This document shows, in pieces, positions 40,022 to 51,300 of a stretch of 64,000 nucleotides of DNA (positions are counted from its first letter, which is position 1; every line of letters begins with the position of its first letter). A program made the translations under genes and the position numbers. Origin of the DNA: Pseudo-nitzschia pungens (Eukaryota; Bacillariophyta; Bacillariophyceae; Bacillariales; Bacillariaceae); NCBI GenBank assembly GCA_037355855.1, contig CM074763.1:5208001-5272000 (forward strand), written 5' to 3'. The notes beneath the pieces were generated by a model. The model had not been told where the DNA came from. It made no database searches and saw only the letters and a list, made by a program, of their open reading frames with translations.

Positions 40022-40793
40022 TACTAGTAAGGTTACCACCAGTACTAACTTACTGCTGTCATATTTTTCTGGTGCACACTCTACACGTGGCAACAGCTAG
40101 CGTTGACAGAATAGCTTTCGATATAAGGTTAATTAATTACCGTATCATCTACGGTACGAATCATCAACAATAATATCATGATGATTCGAGCTAGTCGAAC
40201 AGATTTGCATTTGTGTTGTCACAATGCGGTAAGGCTAAGATCTTATCTCATACTTTCCACTGCATCTGAAATTTTTGGAGCTACCATTGAACGGACAAAA
40301 GGGTATTCACTCGAAGCAACGTCTTCGAAGTTCCCTAAACAAGTGAGCTTTTGTTTGCGATCCACGACCCATTATTGTTTTTTAGAACTGTGAAACATAA
40401 GCAATTCAATCTAATTGTTTTCATCAAATTCCGTTGACTTTCTGTTGACACTGAAATATGCTGCCAACGTACAACTGATGAAAAGATCAAAGAATGTTGC
40501 CCGAAGGGTGTCACCCACCGAACACCTTTTGGAACATCGCCCAGCACGTCTTCCTCGCAATTGATCTCAGTTTTGAAAGTATTTCAGCATAATTGCTATT
40601 GCGTTTCAGTGGTGCGCTGGAAAGTTCGTGGGGTGCGTGCGTAAATGCGCAATCGAACCCAACTTAATTTGCAATATCACGAATTTGCAAGCAAACAAAA
40701 AGCGGTTAAAAAAATAATAACACCCATACATTTACCATACCATTCTCGAAAGCCGACACACACGCACAGACTCTAGCGATACTTGATTGAGGC
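40022..40793. other. Intergenic; no gene seen
   Basis: AT-rich stretch leading into the promoter of the secreted protein gene at 40794. No ORF of interest. Confidence 0.6.
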
Positions 40794-41357
40794 ATGCTTT
40801 GCAAACGACTATTTGTTCTAGCGTTGTTGGCGACGACCCTTGTCGTGTCTTCAGCTTCTGACGCTCTTGCAGAAGCTCCGGTTGTTCGCAAGAAGTGGAG
40901 GAAAGCTCCGAAAAGTGATCATCAAATTAAGCCTACAAAGGCTCCCACTGCCAAGCCCTCGACAGAGGCTCCCACCGTCAAGAACGAAAAAAAGGTCGAA
41001 AAAAAGATCGGAAAGAATCTCAAGAAAAAAACCAAGAGTCCCAAAAAGGGAAAGGTCGGGAAGAAAGAAAACAATACCGAGTCTCCATCCGCAGCTCCCA
41101 GCACGGAGTCTCCCTCGGAATCTCCCTCGGAAGCCCCTTCCGGGGCCCCCTCCACTTCCCCGACGGTAGCTCCCACAGAAGTCCCTACCGTCTTCGACCC
41201 CTTTCGACCAACCCCTTTTCCTACGGTGGCCAACACGGGGGCTTTGTCGTCAACGAGCAGCATTGCGTCCTCGCTTTCCACCACCTTTCGTACTACCGTT
41301 GCAGATGATACTAACGCTACAGATACTTTCGAAGGCGATAAAATTATCGAGATCTAA
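40794..41357 (+). CDS. Secreted Lys/Pro/Ser-rich protein, silaffin-like composition
   Basis: 187 residues, ATG at 40794. The signal peptide is clear: LCKRLFVLALLATTLVVSS, probably cleaved after ASDALA. The mature protein has no cysteines and no folded domain. A Lys-rich block (KKVEKKIGKNLKKKTKSPKK, ~65-85) is followed by Ser-Pro-Glu/Ala repeats (ESPSESPSEAPSGAPS, ~100-120) and a Thr/Pro part (SPTVAPTEVPTV). Lys clusters with many Ser/Thr recall silaffins and other silica- or wall-associated diatom proteins, but no RXL cleavage site or defined silaffin repeat is visible, so the link is compositional. A (GGGGC)n tract begins 4 bases after the stop. Confidence 0.75.
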   Translation: MLCKRLFVLALLATTLVVSSASDALAEAPVVRKKWRKAPKSDHQIKPTKAPTAKPSTEAPTVKNEKKVEKKIGKNLKKKTKSPKKGKVGKKENNTESPSAAPSTESPSESPSEAPSGAPSTSPTVAPTEVPTVFDPFRPTPFPTVANTGALSSTSSIASSLSTTFRTTVADDTNATDTFEGDKIIEI

Positions 41358-41360
41358 ATC

Positions 41361-41401
41361 GGGCGGGGCGGGGCGGGGCGGGGCGGGGCGGGGCGGGGCG
41401 G
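41361..41401 (+). repeat. (GGGGC)n tract, 8 units, right after a stop codon
   Basis: Uninterrupted GGGGC units directly downstream of the secreted protein gene and upstream of an AATAAA (41,538), so in its 3' UTR if that signal is used. Four or more G-runs give G-quadruplex potential in the RNA. Confidence 0.9.
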
Positions 41402-42994
41402 TGCTGTGTTGTGTCGATTGATTCCGTTCTTTCGCCTCGGCGCAGTTTCATACAGACACAATTGCGAATACAATCGATTCAGATAGGTCAAATCGATCGG
41501 TGGATGCCTGACATTGCCCCAAATGAAGAAGGGAATCAATAAAGGAAAAGGAACAGGAAAAGACAAAGCCATGGTAGAATTATTTTGTGCGGAGATCAGG
41601 TCTGTGAGAACAAATCATCAATGAAAATCCGCGACCAAAATCCGCCCGGGTTGTATGTGTTTTGTTAGTGTATTGCCAAGTTAATGTGTAGTGTACGCTA
41701 TCGGTTTAGTTGAAGGGAGTTCTTTGAGCGTTCGTCTATCCAGTATCTGTAAAGTATGTGCGCCAAAGATCATAATTAAGAAGTATTCGTTTGCGTTCAT
41801 TACACGTAGCTTATTCTTCCTCAAATCAAATTAGGATTAATTCATTCTGCTTTGTGCCAGACGGACGAAGCCTTCGTATGCGTTGCCCAATTCTTCTGCG
41901 ATGCGTTAGAAGGAAACTCCGGAGGATCCGATCGATGCACGCAATGGCAGATTCGGTCACGCGCTACCCCACATGATAACACGTTCGTGCACCGCACGAC
42001 AGCTTCGCGAATGACAATGATATAGTCGCCCGGAATGGTTTCCCCATTAGTGTGGCTTTCTTGCCGGAGTCTCCTTTGCGACCTCCGGGTGTGCTTCTGA
42101 GAGGAACTCGAGGCAACAACAAGAGTGATCCAACTTCTTGTTGCGTCTGCTGACTCGTTCGTTGCCAGGACTTGGTTTCGGTCAGACTCCTGCACTCTTG
42201 GTTTTTTTCCGCACTGCTTCGAAAGCAAACCATTCAAGGAGTTCTTTGATGGTGGATAGACAGATGACCCTTCCTTTTTCTTCAAGAGTGGTGGGAATGC
42301 AAGAATACCGTTCTTACTTGTTTGTTCGTTCGGTGCTGGTACTACTCTAGTACTACTAGTAGTCGGTACCGAAAATTTGGTAGGCGGACTTTTGCTCCAT
42401 CTTGGGGATATACCGTAGTGGCCTTCGTGGTGACGATTATTCCCGCTGGAGTCTTCAAGCAACATGATGTGCTACTAGAACATTCCTAATGCCGCTGCAG
42501 CTGAGAAAGTGAATCATCAAGATCAAGCAAGACAGCAAGAAGAAGACGAAAAAAAATCAGTCCTCTTCTCAAGTGGGACTCAGAAACTACTGGAAGTGTA
42601 CCAGATACTGCGGAAGCAGAAGGCATGCAAAGTGAAAACGCTGCAACGAGAAACACTCGACTCGGTCGCTAACTGAATACAGCTACGTTTTCGAGTAATC
42701 TTACCGTACCCGTAAATCTTACCGTAAGGTCTTACGGTAACTTACTTTAATTTCCAAGCACGTGCTTCCTCACATAATATAATCGGTGTCAACAACTACT
42801 ACTCTTTTTTGGATGGGAAGCGTAAGATTTACCGGTATGATTAATTGCTTCAATCATTGATCGAAGATTGCGCATTCAATCCTATCATACCATACCATAC
42901 CATACCATACCGTATCGTACGCAAAACACGCAACATAGATTCCAAACGAAGGAGACAATCACACAGGTACAACAAAGTGATACCAATCTCAGCA
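41402..42994. other. Intergenic; one doubtful minus-strand ORF
   Basis: AATAAA at 41,538-41,543 fits the preceding gene. The CATAC pentamer run at 42,885-42,917 lies in the leader of the temptin-like gene. A minus-strand ORF (41842-42465) is listed separately. Confidence 0.55.
41842..42465 (-). CDS. Hypothetical protein, doubtful
   Basis: 207 codons from the ATG at 42465. Hydrophilic and Ser-rich, with basic patches (FPPLLKKKEGSS, KKPRVQESDR, KHTRRSQRRLRQE). No domain, signal or membrane segment recognised. The last 60 residues look less protein-like. The plus strand over the same DNA is not well open. It could be a gene or chance. Confidence 0.3.
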   Translation of the reverse strand: MLLEDSSGNNRHHEGHYGISPRWSKSPPTKFSVPTTSSTRVVPAPNEQTSKNGILAFPPLLKKKEGSSVYPPSKNSLNGLLSKQCGKKPRVQESDRNQVLATNESADATRSWITLVVASSSSQKHTRRSQRRLRQESHTNGETIPGDYIIVIREAVVRCTNVLSCGVARDRICHCVHRSDPPEFPSNASQKNWATHTKASSVWHKAE

Positions 42995-43419
42995 ATGCCG
43001 CAGCAACTCTCGTCATCACCCAGACCACACGGAGCCACCATTCTCCTCGCAGCAGTAGCGGCGCTTGCGCTTCCGTTTGCCGACTCGCTGCCCGTCTTCG
43101 GGACTTCCATTCCCAACGGAATGGCGGTCCCCTGTGGATCGATACCGGTGCGTCACCACAAACATAGGCAGTTGCACGGGAGCGTTACCCACACGCCGGG
43201 GTGTTCCCCGGATGGGTTTTGCCTGGGACTGGGACACCTCGATTGTGGCGGTGGCCTCGAGAAGGACCGGGTGGAAAGCACCAACCAAATGGCCCTGAAT
43301 CCCTTTGGCGACGACTACCGGGCCAGCGGGTTTTCCTGGACGAAGGAACTCTGCGAGACCGACTCGGACGGAGACGGATTTACCAACGGGGAGGAACTCG
43401 GAGATCCCTGCTGCCAGTG

Positions 43420-43454
<35 letters not shown>

Positions 43455-43681
43455 ACGCCACCGATGGCAGCAGTAATGGTTCCATTGAGCCGGCGCTGAA
43501 TGCCCGCGAGGGATTCGTCCCGTCCCATCCCGGACTTCCCGGCTCGGTGCCGCCGGACGGGGTCGACGTTTCGTGCCAATCGTTGTCGTCGTCGGGAGGG
43601 GTTGCATCAAGCAGAACCGCAACAACCGCAATGTTTGGGTCGTTGGCCACCATTGCGGTTTCGCTCTCGCTCTCGGTTTGA
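42995..43681 (+). CDS. Temptin-like secreted protein
   Basis: 228 residues from the ATG at 42995; the frame is open upstream to 42845, but the later Met gives the signal peptide (ATILLAAVAALALPFADSLP). The temptin pattern is well preserved: VFGTSIPNGMAVPC, LGLGHLDCGGG, LNPFGDDYRASGFSWT, then ELCETDSDGDGFTNGEELG and DPCCQW. The DSDGDGFTNG loop is EF-hand-like and may bind calcium. After it comes a run of 11 Thr coded by (ACG)n and a hydrophobic C-terminus (FGSLATIAVSLSLSV) that may be a GPI signal. Temptin was described as a pheromone-complex protein of Aplysia; in algae the role is unknown. I infer an extracellular, perhaps surface-bound protein. Confidence 0.88.
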
Positions 43682-44516
43682 CACGATCCTTGTTGTTCAG
43701 TACAGGAATGATGGGTGGATAGACAACAAACAAACTGTCCGCGCATGCGATGGTGTGGGGCACAGCACATGCGCACTTGCCGGTTAGGATTCACGATAAT
43801 GCAAACGGTACTGCTGGTTGATCTACATTTCATGGACATGGCAAATATGCATGGTGATTATCAATGCGATCATTTTTATTATTTATAATATCGGTTATGA
43901 TTGATTGATTGTGTATGTGTCGTGATAATAGGGAATATCTGAATTGCCCCGTAGCTCTCTCTTGTGGACCGGAAAGATCATCGATCACATCGATCAGATA
44001 CAAATGGAATCATAATATGCAGGATCCGAACCGCTCCCTCGTTCTATCTTTGTGATCGGAAAGATCATCGATCACATTTGACGCATCGATCTCATCAGTA
44101 TGTTTTGATGTGAAACTACTCCTGGGTGACGGACACGGTGGGAGCTTCTGATGTAACTGTCACCGGGTAGAACATGTAAAACGTAGCCCGGCTACTGCTT
44201 GTGATAGAATAAATGAACGGGTGAGGCTTGGGTCACATTGCACCAAGCTGAGAATAGAATCAAATCGAATCGAACCAAACTGGCTGCTTCGTGTGGCTAA
44301 CACAAAAAGGCGCTGCGACGCCAACTAACCAACCCACCAAAAATTCGATTCATTCCCACCATGAACTGCCTATAACAATGCTGCCAACAACACGGCAACG
44401 AGTCCGGTTCCCCGGTTCCTACCGCAAGGCCGATGGTCCATCCACTATCCAAGATCATAACCAGGGCAGTCAAGCCATCGGCGACTCCATCGTCGGAAAT
44501 GCCACTACTCAATTTC

Positions 44517-44588
44517 GAACAGCTGTCCCCCAGTTCTGCGTCCACTAGTAGTAGTACTATTGTCTCCGCATACTGAACGACAGCTGTT
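44517..44588 (-). mobile_element. Degenerate palindromic MITE, copy 5
   Basis: AACAGCTGTCCCCCAGTTCT resembles the copy at 7786 (CAGCTGTCCCCCAGTTCT), and GACAGCTGTT closes the palindrome. The centre has become a TAGTAG run. Confidence 0.5.
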
Positions 44589-45700
44589 AGATCTTGTGTA
44601 GTATCATCAATCGGGTTGATTCCAAGATTGAGAAAAGAGAGAGAGAGAGACGATTTTTTTTTTTTTTAAACAAAGTTTACAAACTTGCTTTTGTGTGTGT
44701 CCAGCGGTCGCAACGAAGGTCCGAAGAAAAAGGTCCGGTCGCTGACGAGCAGCATGAATCAAAAATCTGCACTGATCACAATTTCAAGCGGACATTGTTT
44801 CAATTCTTTGACAGACTCTTCTCTTTTGCAGGGGCTAACTAGCCCCTGAGGAGCATATAGGGGTATCGTAGTTTGCAGTGATCGCAAATATTTGGTGGAT
44901 ACCGTAATATTAGTATTATTTGCGTTTGAAGACTGATTCTTGCTTGTTCTCCTTTTTCCATCCGTAAAAGTATGCGTTTTAAGACAGATTCTTCTCCTCT
45001 TTCCATCCGTAAAAGTCCAATCGCTAACGAGCCTCTGCAGCAAATCACACTTAATTCCTTACCATCAGGTGTGCCTCAGTCCATATGCACTCTATATTAA
45101 TTAGCTAGTTCCACAGACAGTGGGGATATTGAATGAATACATCATACTACTAGTAGTAAATCAAAAGTCTGCAGGGATCGTTATCTGGATCATCTAGATC
45201 GGACATGAAGGAGTAGCGTACTCGTACGTGGTAACCTAGTCGTATGTTCTAGTAGTACTATCCTTCCACTTCCATACGACTCGTACGAATTACCCGAAGT
45301 TTTCTTCGTAGATACGAAGTACAGTAGTACATACACGTTTGGAAAATTGCACACTAAACACGATTGAAAATCTTCCCTTTCTTTTGCATTGACGTCATCG
45401 AGGAACGAGCCGAGTTCACGAATTCCTTAGGTTACCTCACAACCACAAACCTTGATGAAGCATCTTCAATTCCACCGATAGGCGGGACTGCCTTGTTTCA
45501 CAAAGGGCAGCCAATCTCGAATCATCATCAGAACCAACGACGTCCTTCGTATGATGTTTGAAGTCACTCGTAGAGTTTACTCGTAAGGTAAGCCTTACTG
45601 GTACAAGTGATGCAAGTTCATCTTCTGGGGATAAGGCTTACCGTACTCGTATTGCCGTATCGCGGCACACTGACCTCCCTCCTGTTCCAATCGACCCTCG

Positions 45701-46090
45701 ATGCTACCCGACGGTGGACGACAACGACAAGGACAACGACAACGAAAACGACAAGGACAAAGACAAAAACAACGCTCCCGACGACATTTCGTGTCTGCCA
45801 TCGTGCTGAAAGCAATCATTCTTGTTTCCACGAGAACTCTGTTGATTCGAACCGCAACTACTGCCTCGGCCTTCGTCCCACGCTCTAGTTGTTTTGTTCC
45901 GAATCGAAAACGAGAATCCTTACCGCAACCTACCGGTATACGTACTCTTACTCATCCAAGCAATCATTTTGACGCAGTGTCTTGTCCTACCAGCGTACGA
46001 CTGTTCTCTGGCACAAGCAACAACAACAACAACAACAACAAAAACAACAAAAACAGCGATAAACACAGAATAACAACAACAACTCATAAG
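45701..46090 (+). other. ORF with plastid-presequence features upstream of histidinol dehydrogenase
   Basis: In a frame different from the histidinol dehydrogenase start, the DNA reads a hydrophobic stretch (SAIVLKAIILVSTRTLL), then RTATTASAFVPRSSCFVP, then a Ser/Arg/Asn-rich chain. ASAFVP matches the ASAF cleavage motif of diatom bipartite plastid presequences, where the residue after the cut is aromatic. The frame of the enzyme is closed upstream by a TAA at 46,071, so joining would need an intron ending at about 46,090 (CATAAG) or a frame change. I could not find a convincing donor. The N-terminal 30 residues (Gln/Arg-rich) are unusual for a signal peptide. Confidence 0.4.
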
Positions 46091-46094
46091 TACC

Positions 46095-47913
46095 ATGTCC
46101 GACAGCAGCATTCTCCAGAGAATTTCGCCGTCCGAGGTATCCCTCGAGATCAAGGATCCCGTCAATCCCAAGGCTCTCGAACAAGCCAAGGCCATCCTGA
46201 CCGAGTTGGTCGGTGAGAACGGCGACGGCAAGGTCGTCCCATCCGTGCTATTGGAGGTCGCCAAGCGCCTCGGAGACGTTGGCACGGACTGCAAGGTCGA
46301 CGATCTGATCGTTTCCCCGGAGGCTTGCAAGGAAGCCTACGACAACCTCAACGACACGGAACGGGCCGCTCTGACCAACATGCACGGCCGCATCAAGGCC
46401 TTCGCCGAGATGCAGCGGGCTTCCGTGACCGACACCGAAATGGACATTCCGGGAGGAAAGGCCGGACACACCGTCAGTCCCTGTCGAGGTAAGCAACACC
46501 CGAAACAATCAGAAGAAGTGGTCATCCACCCACCCACCCAGACAAAGACATGAAATCGGATCGGACCACGGGCGAGAAACGAAACAAAGCCACAATTATT
46601 GGATCGAAACAAACCAGGATATGCCGAAATCCGAAACAACGAAAACGAATCCGGCAATCCCATGGGCTGCGCGAAACTCTTGATCTTTGGTTTCTCGCTT
46701 TCGGAATCGGACCGAGCTGCGGTTTGCGTAGATCGTGACGATGTGCCGATTCGACCCCGGAAAAATAATTCCCAACAAAGCGAAAAACCCCAAGGATCGT
46801 TTTGTAACCATCGTATCGTGGCTTCGTCCGTTCTTGAAACACACTCCAAAGTCTGGATCGATTCCGTTTTTCAATAGAACGTTCCCAAAAATTGTGATGG
46901 CTGATTTTTGGGTCTCATATTCTCTTTGCTGCATTTGTTCCCTCCTCCCTATCTCTCTCTCTCTATATATATATATCCACAAACACAAAGCCGCCGGCTG
47001 CTACGCTCCCGGAGGACGATATCCATTGCCCTCCTCCGTGCTCATGACGGCTGTCACTGCCCGGGCCGCCGGATGTCCCACCGTTGTCCTGAGCAGTCCC
47101 AAACCAGCCCCCATCACACTTGCCGCCGCCCACGTGGCCGGCGCCGACGTCTTTTTGAAGGTGGGAGGGGCCCAGGCCATTGCTTCCATGGCCTTTGGCC
47201 TGACCCTACCGGACGGGCGATCCGTCCCGTCCTGCGACGTCATTTGCGGCCCCGGCAACATGTGGGTCACGGCCGCCAAGTCCATCGTCAGCGGTAAGTG
47301 CGGAATCGATATGCTGGCCGGTCCCTCCGAGGTCCTCGTCATTTGTGACGAGAGCGCCGATGCTGCTGTTGTGGCCTCCGATCTCATCGCCCAGGCCGAG
47401 CACGATGTCGTGGCCCGGGCCATTCTGCTGAGCACCTCCGCGGAGCTCATCGACGCCATCGACGCGCAGGTGAACCAACAGGTCCACGCCCTTCCCGAAC
47501 CAAACCAGAGCACCGCCCTGGCGGCCCTCAAGCAGAGCTTCGCCGTCCTGTGCTCCGATCTGGACGAGTGCATACGGATCTCGGACGACATTGCCCCGGA
47601 GCACTTGGAGGTCCAGACCAAGAATTCCGACGCCGACGCCCGCAAGTGCGCCAATTACGGAGGACTCTTTATCGGGGTCGGCGCCGCAGAGGTCCTGGGG
47701 GACTACGGGGCCGGACCCAACCACACGCTGCCCACGGGCGGAACCGGCCGCTACACGGGTGGCCTCAGCGTCTTCAACTTTTTGCGCATCCGCACCTGGA
47801 TGCGGGTCGACGACACCAAGGCCTCCCAGGGAATGGTCGACGACTCGATCGTCATGGCCCGGTTGGAGGGCCTCGAGGGCCACGCGCGTGCCGCTGAACA
47901 GCGGAAGCTGTGA
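46095..47913 (+). CDS. HDH (hisD): Histidinol dehydrogenase
   Basis: Catalyses the last two steps of histidine synthesis, L-histidinol to L-histidine, with 2 NAD+; zinc enzyme, plastid-located in algae and plants. Exons 46095-46488 and 46991-47913 join in phase 1 (an Ala codon spans the splice), giving 438 residues, the normal length. Visible: AGCYAPGGRYPLPSSVLM, VGGAQAIASMAFG, CGPGNMWVTAAKSIV, DMLAGPSEVLVI, AQAEHD (Gln and His of the zinc site), ISDDIAPEHLEV, GAGPNHTLPTGG and LEGLEGHARAAE (catalytic Glu and zinc His). No key residue is missing. A presequence-like ORF lies just upstream. It is convergent with the MATE gene. Confidence 0.97.
46489..46990 (+). other. Intron (502 bp) of the histidinol dehydrogenase gene
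   Basis: Donor TCGAG|GTAAGC, acceptor AACACAAAG|CC after a CT/TA-rich tract. Splicing joins ...SPCR to AGCYAPGG in phase. It is long for the introns seen here. Confidence 0.85.
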
Positions 47914-48095
47914 GACCGCGGTGATCGACCGAAGCAGGGCAGCGGTCCGTTCGTTGGTCCGACCAGGATAGGGTAGAAAGCGGGTGTTTCTTGCTCGTAG
48001 AGCAGTGCAGTAAAATGTTGAAACCGATCGCTTCCAAGTCCTTGCCACTTTACGGACCGTACGGTTTCTACGATAGTATTCGCGAACGAAGTTGA

Positions 48096-48101
48096 AATAA
48101 A
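48096..48101 (+). terminator. Poly(A) signal for the histidinol dehydrogenase gene
   Basis: AATAAA 183 bases after the stop codon. Confidence 0.45.
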
Positions 48102-48339
48102 ATGTTGATTGCTAGTGAACACAACTCTGCTGATCGAGCCGACAATGTTCGTGATTCGTTATTTTTGATTGATAATAGTGTGATTCATAGGACACGTACT
48201 TTAGTTTGTATGGGTCGATCAAAATTGCACTCCATCGAGAATTTGTGCCATTGCCAACTGCGAAAGCTAATCAAGTAGTGTACAATGTGTGCAATCATTG
48301 CCCCCCTTCTGAGTCGCCGGAGCAACTCTATCCATGGAT

Positions 48340-51300
48340 CTATACATCTGATTCGTGGTCCCATTTGGCTTCGTTGTACCCTAGGATCTTTGCCGCTTCT
48401 CGTTCTTCCCCCGACAATTCGGACCAGTCTCTTTCGGAAGTTTGCGTCTCCCGACCCGAATTCCATAGTTGCTCGTTGTATCCCAAAAACTCTGCTGCGC
48501 GTTGTTTAGAGGAAGGTAGTTCGCACCAGTCGTAGGCGTCACCGTTGAAAGTGGTCGTCGAATCGCTGCCGCAACTGCCGCAACTGCCGTAGCTGCCATT
48601 CCTGCTGTTGGGAGCCGAATAACCATGAATCGACAGGACTTCGTCAGAGATGGACTTCCAGTCCGAACCAATCACCGCGTACATTGCCATGGCACTGAAG
48701 ATCGCGAATCCAATGGAGATTGCGCCCGTTAGTCCTTCTAGATCAAAATTCAGGACCAGCGCTGAGATTGCTCCTAGCGGCAACGTGACAAAGAGGGTCG
48801 TAAGGACACCGAGTTGGGTCTGCAAGACGACTCGATTCTGGACGGAAAGAATCTGATCGGCCATGATGCCGAGCCCGGACAGCATGTTGGCGACGCTCAT
48901 CATGGGAATGTTTTTGGCGACCATGGTTTGCAATACCGCATCGTCCGTGAGCAAACCGGGAATCTCGTTTGCAAACAATACAAAGACCGTGGTGACCATG
49001 ACCCCCCACAAGAAACAAATCCACAGGGCTTTGTAGGCTGCGAGCTTAGCGGTGGAAACGTCCCCCAGTCCCAAACAGACGGCGCATCGAATGACACACC
49101 CCTCGGCAATTGCGGTCACGATCTCTTCGAGCTCCTCCCATATCAAACCAAGCAAACCCCATGCAGCTACCTCTGCCGGTCCGAGGACACTGTGGAGAGG
49201 GGAACGAAACAGAGGAAAGCGAAAAAATGGAAGTTACCTATCAGATTGTCGCAGGCAGGACCGGCTAATTCCTAGATGCACAATTCTTGCTCTGGAGTCC
49301 TTCAATTGCATCGATTCGTATTGACCAAATCCTGTAGAATCGAATCGAATCGAATCGAATCCAATGCAATCGAATTCAACAAAGTCCGCTGGAATCCTAT
49401 TCGATCCGGCGGTTGCAGAATCCCGAAACTGCGTACGTACGTACCTGGAAAAGAACAAGAATGCCTGCCATTCGCCGTGCACCACCAAGCTCGAAAAAGC
49501 GTACGTAACTGCATTGGAAAGCATGAGTCTAATTGCCGCCGGACTACGGAGTTTGTGATCGTCGTCGCCGCCGCCGCCGCCGCTACCGTCGTTGTTGTTG
49601 CTGCTGTTGGCAGTGTCGGTCCCGTCCCCGTCACGGAAGATCAGCCACGGAGACGAAAAGAATCCTTCGTAGTAGTCTTCCAGCCATCCGAATCCCCAGA
49701 TGCTCCCCAAGACCACTCCCAGGTACAGGACATCCACCACCAGGAACACGTACCCCAGCTCGACCAGCGTGGTGGGGTGAGACGATGCCGATGACGGAGC
49801 CAACGAGAATGATCCCCACGGCAGCAGATAGGCCGCAACCGCCAATGTGGTCGAGACCGCACCGATCACCGTCAGGACGGTCGACTGGACCTGGAGCTCG
49901 ACGACGTCCAGCATGTACTGAAAGGCCGCCGTGATGCCCCCGACAGAGATGCGGAGCGCGTAGGGAATCGCAAAGGCCTGCCCCTGGAGGGAGGTGCGGG
50001 CGTCGTACCGGAGAAAGAGGAGGACGGCCCGGGTCCCACCGCCGCACCAAAAGAGGAGAAAGGGCAAAAACCCCGTCGCGTAACAGAGAACCGCCGATTG
50101 CAGGTACCACCCGATCCTGAGCCGGGAGTCGCCGTTTTGGCGGCGAGTCGAATCGCGTTTGATTTGGAATCCGCTTTCGCATTCGCTTTCGTCGTCGCTT
50201 TCGTCGTTGCTTTCGCTGTTGCTTTCGCTATCGCTATCGTCGCTATCGCCGTCGTCGCCGAGCTCGGCGATTTGCGCAATCAATGTCATGGCACTGGTAA
50301 TGACGCTGCCGACAAAGTCGCTCGTCAATCGAATCAGCAGATCCAGAACAATGTACGTGCTCATGGCGTACGTTCCGAGATGGTGGCCGACCAGTGCCAC
50401 CTGTACCATCTGGGCAATCGCCATTGCCACGGCTTGCACCAGGTACGGAATGGCGTAGCCGAGCATGGCCCTGGTTTCTCCGTCCCGTCCGCAGCACCGG
50501 GAGGAGGAAAAGGGCCGTTTTCGACGGCTGCGGCGACGGTTTCGCGTTCGGCGGAAGCAGCCCTCGACGCCGCTGAGAATCCAGAATTGTTCCAGGGCCG
50601 TGGTGCGGGGATCGGAAAAGACGCCCGCGAGGTCTTTGCCTTCCTCGTCCCCGGATTCGTCACCGTCGCTGTCCCGGTCGTTGTGGTAACCATTCCTCCC
50701 GCACCCGTTGTCACCATCGTCATCGTCGTCGTCGTCGTCATTGTTGCGGTTGTCGCAATCGTCCGGCGCCGGTTCCTCCCCGGAGGGAACGAGCGCAAAA
50801 CCGCCGCCCGCACGAGCTCCGAGGCCGAGCCCGAGGCTCCGCTCCCGCAAATCCCGAATCCAAGAGCGGGCGGGCCCGCTTTCGCGTGTCCGGCTCGAGG
50901 CGTCGCTGTCGTCCCACGAAAGCGCCGCGGTCGCCGCGGTGGGGCTTCCGCTGCCGCTGCCGGCGCCCACCGGATCAAAGCCGACCGATCGCTGCGCGCT
51001 TCGAGGGGAAGGATCCCTCCGCGCGGTGTCTCCTTCCGACGGATGCGAACGCGAATCGGTATGCGAACGCGAACGCGAACGCGAATCGGTATGCGAACGC
51101 GACCGTGGATCCACCGGGAGCAGCTGCAGCGGCAGCGGAACGTGGGTTCTGGGCATGACGTCTCCCGGTCCCGATCGGCGAAAGGCGGTGCTCGAGAGAC
51201 GTTTGGGAACCGAATAGTCGACCGTTGGGAAACTTGCTGAATGGCAGTGGTTGTGGTGGTGGTTGTGGTGGCCGTCGCCTCTCGGATCGGTGCCGATAGC

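Larger units (their letters stand above)
43682..46094. other. Intergenic; degenerate MITE and a presequence-like ORF
   Basis: It has a repeated AAAGATCATCGATCACAT word (43,974 and 44,062), a degenerate MITE near 44,517, a palindrome CAGGGGCTAACTAGCCCCTG at 44,829, and a repeated TTTCCATCCGTAAAAGT (about 44,955 and 45,000). The last part (45,701-46,080) holds an ORF with an ASAFVP motif, described separately. Confidence 0.55.

Noticed and set aside
46735..46990. Apparent N-terminal extension of the second histidinol dehydrogenase exon
   Set aside because: This open stretch is intron: the splice pair 46489/46990 gives the normal enzyme length and phase, and the stretch contains CT/TA repeats.
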